NCBI GenBank assembly: GCA_028706415.1
Contig: JAQWBK010000028.1
Span: 1 to 16,626 of the forward strand
DNA length: 16,626 nucleotides
Direction: 5' to 3'
DNA from: Oscillospiraceae bacterium
Lineage (GTDB): Bacteria; Bacillota; Clostridia; Oscillospirales; Acutalibacteraceae
A program made the translations under genes and the position numbers. This document shows, piece by piece, positions 7,856 to 14,978 of the stretch. The notes under the pieces were generated by a model, which did no database searches, was not told the DNA's origin, and saw nothing but the letters and a program-made list of their open reading frames with translations. How positions within the stretch are numbered: position 1 is the stretch's first letter; each line of letters starts with the position of its first letter.

Positions 7856-8986
7856 ATGCTTTTGAAGGATTCCTCGTCTCCGTCGTCAACACTGCATAAT
7901 AACAAAAAAGTTGAGCGTCGCTACTCCTTCCTGATAAATCTGCTTTATTTTAGCGTCCTGCTTTTTATCGGAATAGTTATTGTACGATATCTGCTGGTTT
8001 GGATGCTTCCGTTCGTCATGGCATTCATTGTTGCAGCAGCTTTACAACGCCCTCTTGGATGGCTGGTGCGAAAAACGAAAATCAGCAAGAAGTTCTTTTC
8101 GGTCGTGCTTGTGGTGCTGTTTGTTTTATTGTTGGCGGGGCTTGTGGCAGTCATCACTTGGCAGCTTATAGTCGCCTTGATGGGATTTTTATCCGACCAA
8201 AGCAATATTCAACTTGTAGAAAAGACGGTTATAGGCCTGTCAAACAATATAAATGAATTTCTTGTTCGCTTTTCCAACCTGTTTTCAGAGGAAGCCACCA
8301 AATCACTCCAACAGTCGGTTAACAGCTTTTCCTCCAGCCTTATCGGTTTTCTTACCGGGTTTTTCACAGATATGGCGACCTCTATTGCCACCACCGTGAC
8401 AACCCGCCTTCCGGTGCTGCTGGTGAGCTTTATAATGTGGGTGGTTGCATCCATATTTTTAACCATTGATTATCAAAAGGTTATGGCATTTTTTATGCGT
8501 CAGGTTCCTAAGAGACACACCGAAACGGTAGAGTTTACCCGCAGCCTTTTCACCAACACTCTGTTCAAACTGATGCGCGCTTATCTGTTTATTATTTTCA
8601 TCACCTTTATTGAACTGAGTATCAGTTTTACTATTTTGGATATACGCTATTCCATTTTGCTTGCCGCCCTTATTTCTACGGTAGATATCCTGCCAGTTAT
8701 GGGAACCGGAACGGTTCTGATTCCATGGGCGGTCATCTCCTTGTTGATGGGAGATGTGCGAATGTTTATAGGTCTTGGTATAACATATATTATCATCACA
8801 ATCATCCGCAATATTATCGAGCCCAGACTGGTTAGTCATCAAATCGGTCTTAATCCTCTGGTTACATTGTTCTTTATGTTTTTGGGGCTGCGGGCAGTAG
8901 GTGTTATTGGTATGCTTTTGTTCCCGGTGATTATAATGGTTCTGGTTCAGCTGCAAAACAGCGGAAAAATTCGGCTTTGGAAATAA
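7856..8986 (+). CDS. ytvI: YtvI-like sporulation integral membrane protein (AI-2E transporter family)
   Basis: A 376-residue polytopic membrane protein of the AI-2E/UPF0118 exporter-like family. After a short polar N-terminus come two hydrophobic helices at about 27-62, another pair near 80-112, a long amphipathic soluble segment at about 113-170, and then four or more helices to the C-terminus. The segments DILPVMGTGTVLIPWA and IIEPRLVSHQIGLNPL are typical of the family. The GTG..IPWA form, the length and the spore-former context fit YtvI, a sporulation membrane protein of unknown activity; a generic AI-2E permease is the alternative. The ATG at 7856 has an AAGGGGG site 8 nt upstream. It is a single gene, convergent with ypeB and sharing its terminator. 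Confidence 0.82.
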   Translation: MLLKDSSSPSSTLHNNKKVERRYSFLINLLYFSVLLFIGIVIVRYLLVWMLPFVMAFIVAAALQRPLGWLVRKTKISKKFFSVVLVVLFVLLLAGLVAVITWQLIVALMGFLSDQSNIQLVEKTVIGLSNNINEFLVRFSNLFSEEATKSLQQSVNSFSSSLIGFLTGFFTDMATSIATTVTTRLPVLLVSFIMWVVASIFLTIDYQKVMAFFMRQVPKRHTETVEFTRSLFTNTLFKLMRAYLFIIFITFIELSISFTILDIRYSILLAALISTVDILPVMGTGTVLIPWAVISLLMGDVRMFIGLGITYIIITIIRNIIEPRLVSHQIGLNPLVTLFFMFLGLRAVGVIGMLLFPVIIMVLVQLQNSGKIRLWK

Positions 8987-8993
8987 AAGTACC

Positions 8994-9042
8994 ATAAACT
9001 CAAACTACCCTCGGCTTTCTGCCGAGGGTAGTTTGAGTTTAT
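8994..9042. terminator. Bidirectional terminator between ytvI and ypeB
   Basis: A perfect 20-bp stem, 8996-9015 with 9021-9040, extends to 22 bp with flanking A/T pairs and closes on a TTTCT loop. It lies midway between two convergent stop codons and carries A/T-rich outer arms, which suits termination in both directions. Its CCCTCGGC/GCCGAGGG core recurs in other hairpins of the window. Confidence 0.85.
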
Positions 9043-9060
9043 AAACGCTCATGGTTATTG

Positions 9061-10410
9061 CTATATTGCCAAAATTCCCATCTCATCCTTGATAACAATG
9101 AGAATTTGCTCTTCCATTCCTGTTTGCACATTAACATATACAAGCACCTGTTCATCCCCTCCCCCTTGGCACATAAACTCATGGCAAAGGGTTTCGGAAA
9201 GTCCCTCGGTGGGGATGATAGCCATGCCGTGGGATTGGACGGTCAACCGTTTACTGAGTATCGAGCGCGCCTCCTCCTCGGTAATAGCAACATCAGGTAA
9301 CTTACGCACTGAATGGTTCATAATATATCCCTTTGCATCGTATGAAACAACACTGCCGTCGTCAAGCGCAATACCTATCTTAATCAAATCCGGATACAGC
9401 GTTACCCCGTTTTGAGTGGCTGCAAAATTGACGGTTAATACTCCGTTGTTTATCCCGTAATAGCGATATTTAAAATCGTTAAACCCCATTTCGGTCAGCA
9501 CCTTCTGGGCTAGCTTGACCCCTTCTTGGGTAGATATTTTTGGCTCACCCACCGAACGGGAATCAATAAAAGTATCAACCAGCCCCCCTGTCTTTGTAAC
9601 CGACACCCTCATTGTTTTAGAGGAAAAATCAAAAGTCGGCAGATTGCCCGCGGTATCTCCGACATGCTTTAAAGAATTCGTCTTGGTAGCCGCCTTGGCT
9701 ATTTTTAATGCCTTATCAACCGACACCTGTGTTTTACCTTTCAAGAACTTGGGCTTTTGCTGAAGTATATGATCTGAAAAAGGCCCGTCATATATCATGG
9801 TGGGATAGTCGGTAAATCCGTCTTCAATTTCCTTAAATCCCCCGGTTATTTTGGGTTCGTCCTTGTCTATACCCTGTTTTTTTATGGATGATGAAACCTC
9901 TCCAATCATCAGTCTGCCGTTTTCAACATCGCTCACCATCTTGCGCAGCTGCTGTGAGATTTTTGATGCATAATCCGACAGCTTATCCAGTGTTTCAAGA
10001 TCAGCATCGGTTATTTCCCCGCCCACAGATACTCGTTTGGATAATGATGTGCAGTAATTCCCCACCTGGGACAGGAATTTATTTGTTGAAATGATGGTAT
10101 TGTTGTTTATGGGTAGCTGCGCCAGTGAATCCTTGGCATACCCCGAATCACTGCATAGCTTTGTAGAAAGACCTTGAATTTGCTTTGATGTGGTTGCATA
10201 CTGCCCCTTGTCCAAAGTATTATCAAGGTCGCTGACATATTCGGATAGCTGGCTGAGAGCCCTCTGATAAGAATATTCTACCGTTGTGCGATAATTCACC
10301 GCCATGGCATACGCGGAAATAGATGATGCCGCCAGTGCCACAACCAGTGCGACTGTAAAGCTGACCAAACGCACAAGAGATCTGCGGTTAAGTTTGCGTA
10401 ACGAACTCAT
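9061..10410 (-). CDS. ypeB: Germination protein YpeB
   Basis: YpeB is the partner of the cortex-lytic enzyme SleB in spores; it is needed for SleB to be stored and inhibited in the dormant spore until germination. The 449 residues match the family length. A hydrophobic helix at about 14-36 acts as an uncleaved signal/anchor. A helical N-terminal region follows (about 40-190), then PepSY-like repeats in the C-terminal half (for example NNGVLTVNFAATQNG and VALDDGS-like strands), as in known YpeB. The start is the ATG at 10410; the nearest purine-rich site is GGGG about 8 nt upstream, with GAGG further away. No sleB lies next to it within the window, although the two are often paired. Its own promoter was not recognised. 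Confidence 0.92.
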   Translation of the reverse strand: MSSLRKLNRRSLVRLVSFTVALVVALAASSISAYAMAVNYRTTVEYSYQRALSQLSEYVSDLDNTLDKGQYATTSKQIQGLSTKLCSDSGYAKDSLAQLPINNNTIISTNKFLSQVGNYCTSLSKRVSVGGEITDADLETLDKLSDYASKISQQLRKMVSDVENGRLMIGEVSSSIKKQGIDKDEPKITGGFKEIEDGFTDYPTMIYDGPFSDHILQQKPKFLKGKTQVSVDKALKIAKAATKTNSLKHVGDTAGNLPTFDFSSKTMRVSVTKTGGLVDTFIDSRSVGEPKISTQEGVKLAQKVLTEMGFNDFKYRYYGINNGVLTVNFAATQNGVTLYPDLIKIGIALDDGSVVSYDAKGYIMNHSVRKLPDVAITEEEARSILSKRLTVQSHGMAIIPTEGLSETLCHEFMCQGGGDEQVLVYVNVQTGMEEQILIVIKDEMGILAI

Positions 10411-10531
10411 ATAATAGCCCCATTCCTCGGATATTTGTGTTTATTTTTTCCTAATTCCTATAACATTATTAAAGGTAAATTATAGGGTGTCTGAGGTAAT
10501 TGGTGGGAAAGAAATACCGAAGCTGCAATTC

Positions 10532-10689
10532 ATACTGCTCTCAAGTAAAAATCAAGACATCTTTGCGGTCTGTTTTCCGCCATACAGCGTTGTTGTCGTC
10601 GGCGGGCGTCAGCCCGCTCTCCTCCTCCGCCTTGCATGACGAAAAACATCCTCGCAAATTTTGTCTCACCTTTTACTTGAGAACAGTAT
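10532..10689. mobile_element. 158-bp MITE-like repeat, copy 1
   Basis: A non-coding element with 19-bp terminal inverted repeats that differ at one base (atactgctctcaagtaaaa at the left; the right end reads its complement). It is about 97% identical, with 4 differences, to 14707-14864 and has exactly the same length. It contains a strong GCGGGC-gtca-GCCCGC hairpin. It lies between the 5' end of ypeB and the 3' end of znuB. No target duplication was clear and no transposase is present. Short open frames in it are shared by both copies but lack ribosome binding sites. Confidence 0.88.
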
Positions 10690-10751
10690 CAGCCTCGGTA
10701 TTTACCATATGTTATTTTATATTTTTTATACCACATCGAATATTATATCAA

Positions 10752-11564
10752 TCATCTTTTTTCACGGACTATAAAGGTCGCAAAATAAAGAATGGCTGAT
10801 ATCAGAACAATAGCCGGACCGGCTGCAACAGAAATACTATATGAAAGCCAAAGACCGAAAAATCCCGAAAACAGACCGAATGCCAAAGCGGTCAGAAGAT
10901 AACTTCGGGTATTTTTTGCAACATGACGGGCAGCAGCAGCCGGCAGAATGAGCATGGCATTTATAATCAGCAGCCCGACCCAGTGTATTGCAAGCATTAC
11001 AACAACCGCAACAACCGCAACAAATAAATTATCCAGCAGTCGCACCGGAATTCCTCTGCTGCCTGCAAGCTCGGGGCTGATACTTATGGAATGAAAGCGG
11101 TTGAAGCATACAACCCACAAAAGGGCAACAATCGGCAGTATGACCGCCAGAACAACGAGCTCATCCCTTGTGACACTCAAGATATCCCCGATTAAAAGAC
11201 TCTGATAACGCGAAAAGCTGCCCTTGTATGACATAAAAATAAGACCCAGCGCCACGCCGCAGGATGAGAATACTCCAATTACCGTATCAGTAGAGGACAG
11301 GCGAGAGTGTCTTATCTTGTTCATCAGCAGGGCAAACACAACAGCAAATATCACCATGGCGGGTTTGTAATTTGACATGCCGAGTATTATACCCACCCCC
11401 ACCCCGGTAAGGGATGAATGACCCAACGCATCAGAAAAAAATGCCATACCGTTATTAACAACCATGGTTCCCAGCAATGCAAAAAGGGGCATTATAAGCA
11501 ATATTGCGAAAAAGGCATAGCGCATAAATTCATACTGCCACCAGCCCAGAAAAAAATCCATCAT
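10752..11564 (-). CDS. znuB: Zinc-type ABC transporter permease
   Basis: The membrane component of an ABC-3 family metal importer, probably for zinc and possibly manganese. The 270 residues are almost entirely hydrophobic, with about eight membrane helices. Family-typical segments include NNGMAFFSDALGHSSLTGVGVG near residues 37-58 and the LLIINAMLILPAAAARHVAKN stretch in the C-terminal half. The ATG at 11564 is paired with an AGGGGGG site 9 nt upstream that sits inside the last codons of znuC; the genes are separated by only 5 nt, indicating translational coupling. It is last in the znuA-znuC-znuB operon. Metal specificity is inferred mainly from the binding protein. Confidence 0.93.
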   Translation of the reverse strand: MMDFFLGWWQYEFMRYAFFAILLIMPLFALLGTMVVNNGMAFFSDALGHSSLTGVGVGIILGMSNYKPAMVIFAVVFALLMNKIRHSRLSSTDTVIGVFSSCGVALGLIFMSYKGSFSRYQSLLIGDILSVTRDELVVLAVILPIVALLWVVCFNRFHSISISPELAGSRGIPVRLLDNLFVAVVAVVVMLAIHWVGLLIINAMLILPAAAARHVAKNTRSYLLTALAFGLFSGFFGLWLSYSISVAAGPAIVLISAILYFATFIVREKR

Positions 11565-11569
11565 ATACT

Positions 11570-12313
11570 TCAGCCCCCCTTATGTGAAAAGTCTGCATTG
11601 GGGAATTCACGCCGAAAAGCAGCACTTGCAAAAACCTTTTGGGCGGAGCCGGTAGCTTCCACACCACGGTTAATCAGCAGCACATGATCCGCATTGTTGC
11701 GTACAAATTCCAGGTCATGGGATACAAGAATAATAACCATATCCAGTTTTGATTTTAAATCCACTATTAATTTATAAAACAGCTGCATACCCGCCCGGTC
11801 GATGCCCGAAACAGGCTCGTCCAACACAAGCAGGTCAGGTTTTGGCAATGTTGCCGTGGCGAGCAAAACGCGTTGCAGCTCCCCGCCCGAAAGCTGCCCC
11901 AGCTTTTTATCCAAAAGTCCGACGGCATTAAATTTGTTCAGATGTTCCTTAATATACTTGACGGTTTTGGGGCGGCGGGGCAGAAATATCGGATATTTTG
12001 TAACCAGTGATGCCATCATATCGTAAACCGTCGAGGGTGAGCCGCCGTCCACCTTTAATGATTGTGGCACATACCCTATGCGTAGTCCCTCTGCCGGAGC
12101 CCCATCGTGCCCGCTGAATTCTACGCTGCCTGTATGGGCTAACTCCCCGAGTATTGCTTTAAGAAGGGTGGATTTTCCCGCCCCGTTGCACCCGATTATG
12201 GCGGTAAGCTCTCCACAATGGGCATGCATATTAATGTCGCGAATTAGAACATTGTCCCCTATCGCAACCGTAATATGCTTAATTTTAAGGCAATGAAGCC
12301 CACACGCAGCCAT
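11570..12313 (-). CDS. znuC: Zinc-type ABC transporter ATP-binding protein
   Basis: The ATPase that powers the metal importer. From the chosen start it has 247 residues with the full ABC set: Walker A GCNGAGKST at 41-49, Q-loop near VPQSLK, signature LSGGE at 141-145, Walker B LLVLDEP at 161-167 and the switch His199 (VSHD). The ATG at 12313 was preferred over one 2 codons upstream (12319) because the AAAGGTAGG ribosome binding site would abut that codon, whereas it is properly spaced from 12313. It follows znuA by 41 nt. The sequence fits metal-cation (ZnuC/MntB/AdcC) rather than other ABC families. Confidence 0.94.
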   Translation of the reverse strand: MAACGLHCLKIKHITVAIGDNVLIRDINMHAHCGELTAIIGCNGAGKSTLLKAILGELAHTGSVEFSGHDGAPAEGLRIGYVPQSLKVDGGSPSTVYDMMASLVTKYPIFLPRRPKTVKYIKEHLNKFNAVGLLDKKLGQLSGGELQRVLLATATLPKPDLLVLDEPVSGIDRAGMQLFYKLIVDLKSKLDMVIILVSHDLEFVRNNADHVLLINRGVEATGSAQKVFASAAFRREFPNADFSHKGG

Positions 12314-12354
12314 AAACATCCTACCTTTCGGAAGTCCTTGTCTATCGGCGTTTT

Positions 12355-13293
12355 CTAAGCCGCCGCTTTCTTTATCTCGTCCAAATTCCTCATCATGGCA
12401 TTAATCCATGCATCGGTATCAGTGTTACTGCGGGTAACAGCGGTATCTATCTTTATAATCCTGCTCAACTCAGCATCCTTTGCCACCGAATTATATTCGG
12501 TATCATACTGGTCATCATAAATCAGCAGTATCTTGCCTGCATTACCGGCCAGACGGCTTGCATTTGCCAGGTCGGCAGCCGATACTCCCGCCCCCTCGCC
12601 CAATGATAAGTATAAAATCGGTTCAAGTCCCAAATCCTTGGCGAAATACTCCAGCGAGCCATGAAAGATAAAACATTTTTTAGTAAACAAAGTGTCAACA
12701 GCCTTTAAAAGCTCCGACCTGATATCCTTGATTTGCCCGATATATTTTTGGGCATTTTCTTTGTATTCATCTGCGTAATCAGGATCGATTCGGATAAGCC
12801 CGTCACGAATATTCTCAATTTGTTTTATATAATTTGTAGGGGATGTCCAGATATGCTGGTTATATTCCTCCGCCTCGTGGTCCCCCTCCTCATGCTGGTG
12901 CGAGTGATCATCCTCTATGAGTTCAATCCCTTTTGAGGTGTCCAAAACATTTAAATCGGGATGATTTTCATCAATATTGCCCAGAAAGCTTTCGGCGCCT
13001 GCCCCATTGATAATCAGGGCATCGGCTTGTTTAAGCGATATCATGTTATCGGGGGTAAGCTGATAATCGTGAAGGCAACCGGTTTGGGAGGGTGCGAGAC
13101 TAACAACCTCTACCCCCTCCACCCCCTGGGTCACACGCTGAACAGCGGTGTAAACCGGGTAAAATGATGCCACTATTTTAATGCGTTCATTATTATTCTC
13201 TTTACCTTTAAATAAAAAGACGGTTACTAATAATACCAAAACAACAATAACCGCCGTAACAATCCCTATTATTTTTGCGCCTTTCATCGTCAT
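12355..13293 (-). CDS. znuA: Zinc-type ABC transporter substrate-binding protein
   Basis: The extracellular metal receptor of the importer, cluster A-I family. The 312-residue product has an N-terminal hydrophobic anchor at about 8-28 followed by two lobes. The expected metal-binding histidines are visible at His75 (GCLHDYQLTP), His147 (NQHIWTSP) and His211 (FHGSLEYFA), with acidic residues near 260-266 (YDDQYDTE). A His/Asp/Glu-rich loop at about 127-143 (HSHQHEEGDHE) is characteristic of zinc rather than manganese receptors. No lipobox cysteine follows the hydrophobic segment, unlike most Gram-positive receptors, so it is probably held by an uncleaved helix. The ATG at 13293 was chosen over one 15 codons upstream because of the AAAGG site just before it. 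First gene of the operon. Confidence 0.93.
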   Translation of the reverse strand: MTMKGAKIIGIVTAVIVVLVLLVTVFLFKGKENNNERIKIVASFYPVYTAVQRVTQGVEGVEVVSLAPSQTGCLHDYQLTPDNMISLKQADALIINGAGAESFLGNIDENHPDLNVLDTSKGIELIEDDHSHQHEEGDHEAEEYNQHIWTSPTNYIKQIENIRDGLIRIDPDYADEYKENAQKYIGQIKDIRSELLKAVDTLFTKKCFIFHGSLEYFAKDLGLEPILYLSLGEGAGVSAADLANASRLAGNAGKILLIYDDQYDTEYNSVAKDAELSRIIKIDTAVTRSNTDTDAWINAMMRNLDEIKKAAA

Positions 13294-13318
13294 ACTCGCC
13301 TTTCTTATTGGGAATGAG

Positions 13319-13330
13319 TTGCAATAGCAA
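13319..13330. promoter_or_regulatory. Candidate operator: TTGC-N4-GCAA palindrome at znuA start site
   Basis: A small inverted repeat, TTGC-AATA-GCAA, abuts the -10 box of the znuA promoter and covers the expected transcription start. A metal-responsive repressor site would be expected here, but it does not match the B. subtilis Zur or the AdcR consensus that I know. Short palindromes can arise by chance. Confidence 0.3.
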
Positions 13331-13357
13331 GTATACACCGATTAGTATTATTGTCAA
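13330..13357 (-). promoter_or_regulatory. sigma-A promoter of znuACB
   Basis: On the minus strand, a perfect -35 TTGACA (13352-13357) and a -10 TATACT (13330-13335) are 16 nt apart. Transcription should begin near 13323, about 30 nt before the znuA start codon. Confidence 0.75.
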
Positions 13358-13401
13358 GCAAATCTTAGCACAATATGGGATATCGGTGAAGGCAGCCCAC
13401 A

Positions 13402-13496
13402 CTCAACCCCCCTCGGCTGAAAGCCGAGGGGTATCCAAAAGATACCGTTCAATTTTCGATATGAAACAGCGACCGCCGCTTCGCAGCGGGGTATTG
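13402..13496. repeat. Chain of small hairpins upstream of the tRNA promoter
   Basis: Three perfect hairpins in a row: a 10-bp CCCCTCGGCT/AGCCGAGGGG stem (13409-13431), GGTATC/GATACC (13430-13446) and CCGCT/AGCGG (13476-13489). CTCAA at the left and TTGAG at the right (13492-13496) could close the whole 95-nt block. The first 31 nt closely match 3193-3223. It lies between the divergent znuA and tRNA promoters, with no coding potential seen. Confidence 0.55.
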
Positions 13497-13524
13497 AGCC
13501 CGGAAGTTCATAATAAAATAACCC

Positions 13525-13553
13525 TTGACATTTCCCCGTTTTTTTAATATAAT
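13525..13553 (+). promoter_or_regulatory. Perfect consensus promoter of tRNA-Val
   Basis: TTGACA (13525-13530) and TATAAT (13548-13553) are exactly 17 nt apart, a full sigma-A consensus as expected for a stable RNA gene. The predicted start, near 13560, is about 24 nt before the mature tRNA. Confidence 0.9.
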
Positions 13554-13583
13554 TTCTTTCATTCCGACTAGTTCATACAAGAT

Positions 13584-13659
13584 GGACGTTTAGCTCAGCT
13601 GGTAGAGCATTCGCTTGACGTGCGAAGGGTCAGCGGTTCGATTCCGTTAACGTCCACCA
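13584..13659 (+). tRNA. tRNA-Val (anticodon GAC)
   Basis: A 76-nt cloverleaf with encoded CCA. The acceptor GGACGTT pairs with AACGTCC; the D arm is GCTC/GAGC; the anticodon stem is TTCGC/GCGAA around the loop TTGACGT, giving anticodon GAC at 13617-13619, which reads GUC and GUU valine codons; and the T arm AGCGG/CCGTT has the loop TTCGATT. It stands alone with its own promoter and terminator. Confidence 0.97.
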
Positions 13660-13661
13660 TT

Positions 13662-13708
13662 AAAATCCACTGAAATCGGCTTTTGTGCTGGATTTTCGGT
13701 GGATTTTT
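13662..13708 (+). terminator. Terminator after tRNA-Val
   Basis: The arms AAAATCCACTGAAATC and GGATTTTCGGTGGATTTT form a long imperfect stem with one G-T wobble and a small bulge, ending in a T-run, 2 nt after the tRNA CCA end. Confidence 0.8.
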
Positions 13709-13753
13709 GCTTAAGGTTTGAAATAATATTGTCTCATCCCATATATATTCTGT

Positions 13754-13759
13754 TATAAT
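13754..13759 (+). promoter_or_regulatory. -10 box of the pyridoxamine kinase gene
   Basis: A perfect TATAAT lies 33 nt before the chosen start codon. The best -35 candidate, TTGTCT at 13729-13734, is 19 nt away, longer than ideal, so the -35 assignment is tentative. Confidence 0.5.
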
Positions 13760-13792
13760 ATATAAATCAAATCAAATTAGAGGATGATAAAA

Positions 13793-14644
13793 ATGTCAGA
13801 ACAGAAACGAGTAGCCGCAATTCATGATATTTCATGCTTCGGTCGGTGTTCGCTGACCGTTGCGTTGCCCATCCTTTCGGCTGCAGGGGTTGAAACCAGT
13901 GTTATACCCACAGCAGTATTGTCAACCCATACAGGTGGATTTGAGGGATTTACATATCGGGATTTGACCAAGGATATTCGCCCGATATCGAAGCACTGGC
14001 AATCGCTTGGGCTTAAATTTAATGCACTTTATTCCGGCTTTCTCGGGTCGTTTGAACAGCTCGAGATTGTATCAGAATTATTTGATGATTTCAAAAAAGA
14101 CGACAATATCATTTATGTTGACCCTGTAATGGCGGATCACGGAAAATTATACTCTATATTCTCAACAGAATTTCCGAAGGGTATGGCAAAGCTTTGCAGG
14201 AAGGCTGATATTATTCTGCCCAACATGACCGAAGCGGCATTTTTACTTGGACAGACCTACAAGCCCGGTCCATATACTCAGGATTACATTGAGGCTGTTT
14301 TAAGAGATCTAAGCAAAATGGGGCCCAAGATGGTGGTGCTGACCGGGGTTTGTACCCAAGATCATATGCTTGGCGTGGCAGTTTACGACAGCAGAACCGA
14401 CCGTATCGGTTATGAATCTTCGCCGCTTGTTGACGGGTTTTATCACGGCACCGGTGATGTCTTTGCCAGTGTTCTGTTATCATCCCTGCTTAATGGCTTT
14501 GACCTTATGAAGTCTGCCCGGGTTGCGGTTGATTTTACGGTGGAAAGCATTAAAAGAACCAAAGATGCCGGAACCGATGTCCGCTTCGGGGTGGATTTTG
14601 AGAATAGTATACCCAGTCTAATCAAGGCACTCAATAAAATATAA
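13793..14644 (+). CDS. Pyridoxamine/pyridoxal kinase
   Basis: Phosphorylates B6 vitamers (pyridoxal, pyridoxine, pyridoxamine) with ATP in the salvage route to pyridoxal phosphate. The 283-residue product belongs to the ribokinase superfamily, PdxY/PdxK-like branch. Visible are AAIHDISCFGRCSLT at 8-22, STHTGGFEG at 44-52, DPVMADHGKLY at 110-120, PNMTE at 143-147 and the catalytic-loop HGTGD at 218-222 with Asp222 as the expected base. The ATG at 13793 was chosen over one 3 codons upstream because the AGAGG site abuts that codon but lies 9 nt before 13793. It is a single gene with its own promoter and terminator. A hydroxymethylpyrimidine kinase role is less likely given the N-terminal motifs. 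Confidence 0.9.
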   Translation: MSEQKRVAAIHDISCFGRCSLTVALPILSAAGVETSVIPTAVLSTHTGGFEGFTYRDLTKDIRPISKHWQSLGLKFNALYSGFLGSFEQLEIVSELFDDFKKDDNIIYVDPVMADHGKLYSIFSTEFPKGMAKLCRKADIILPNMTEAAFLLGQTYKPGPYTQDYIEAVLRDLSKMGPKMVVLTGVCTQDHMLGVAVYDSRTDRIGYESSPLVDGFYHGTGDVFASVLLSSLLNGFDLMKSARVAVDFTVESIKRTKDAGTDVRFGVDFENSIPSLIKALNKI

Positions 14645-14652
14645 TGATGGAT

Positions 14653-14696
14653 AAAACAAAGACGGATGCAAGGATGCACCCGCCTTTGTTTTTTAT
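14653..14696 (+). terminator. Terminator after the pyridoxamine kinase gene
   Basis: The arms 14653-14669 and 14676-14692 pair at 15 of 17 positions, with AAAACAAAG/CTTTGTTTT at the base, followed by a T-rich tract. It starts 8 nt after the stop codon. Confidence 0.85.
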
Positions 14697-14706
14697 TTAC
14701 AGCTTT

Positions 14707-14864
14707 ATACTAATCTCAAATAAAAATCAAGACATCTTTGCGGTGTGTTTTCCGCCATACAGCGTTGTTGTCGTCGGCGGGCGTCAGCCCGCTCTCCTCC
14801 TCCGCCTTGCATGACGAAAAACATCCTCGCAAATTTTGTCTCACCTTTTACTTGAGAACAGTAT
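14707..14864. mobile_element. 158-bp MITE-like repeat, copy 2
   Basis: Same length and orientation as 10532-10689, with 4 substitutions, three of them in the left terminal repeat (atactaatctcaaataaaa) and one at the twenty-first base after it. The right end is intact. The left end therefore no longer matches the right perfectly, which suggests it is no longer mobile. It sits just beyond the kinase terminator and before the sigma-factor operon's 3' end. Confidence 0.88.
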
Positions 14865-14978
14865 TAGCGTTCAAAACTCACGGTTTTACCGATTTTAGTT
14901 TCCCCCGGCTTTGGGTATGCTTTTCATGCCCTCTAAATCAGAATTTTTTACCAAGATAGATACATCCAATCACTATCC
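14865..14978. other. Gene-free gap after repeat copy 2
   Basis: Between the repeat and the end of the sigma operon I see no gene, no strong hairpin terminator for the minus-strand operon and no recognisable RNA. A short CGGTTTTACCG palindrome is present at 14880-14890. Confidence 0.4.

Noticed and set aside
7750..7899. A 49-codon open frame starting in the 29-bp hairpin, with an AAGGGGTGG-like site upstream
   Set aside because: It overlaps the start of ytvI by 44 nt, its start codon and ribosome site lie inside the stable palindrome, the likely ytvI promoter lies within it, and I recognise no homologous family.
10500..10799. Open frame across repeat copy 1, with a similar one at 14738-14959
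   Set aside because: The shared peptide only reflects the duplicated 158-bp element; the starts differ, there is no ribosome site, and the frame runs past the element into unrelated sequence.
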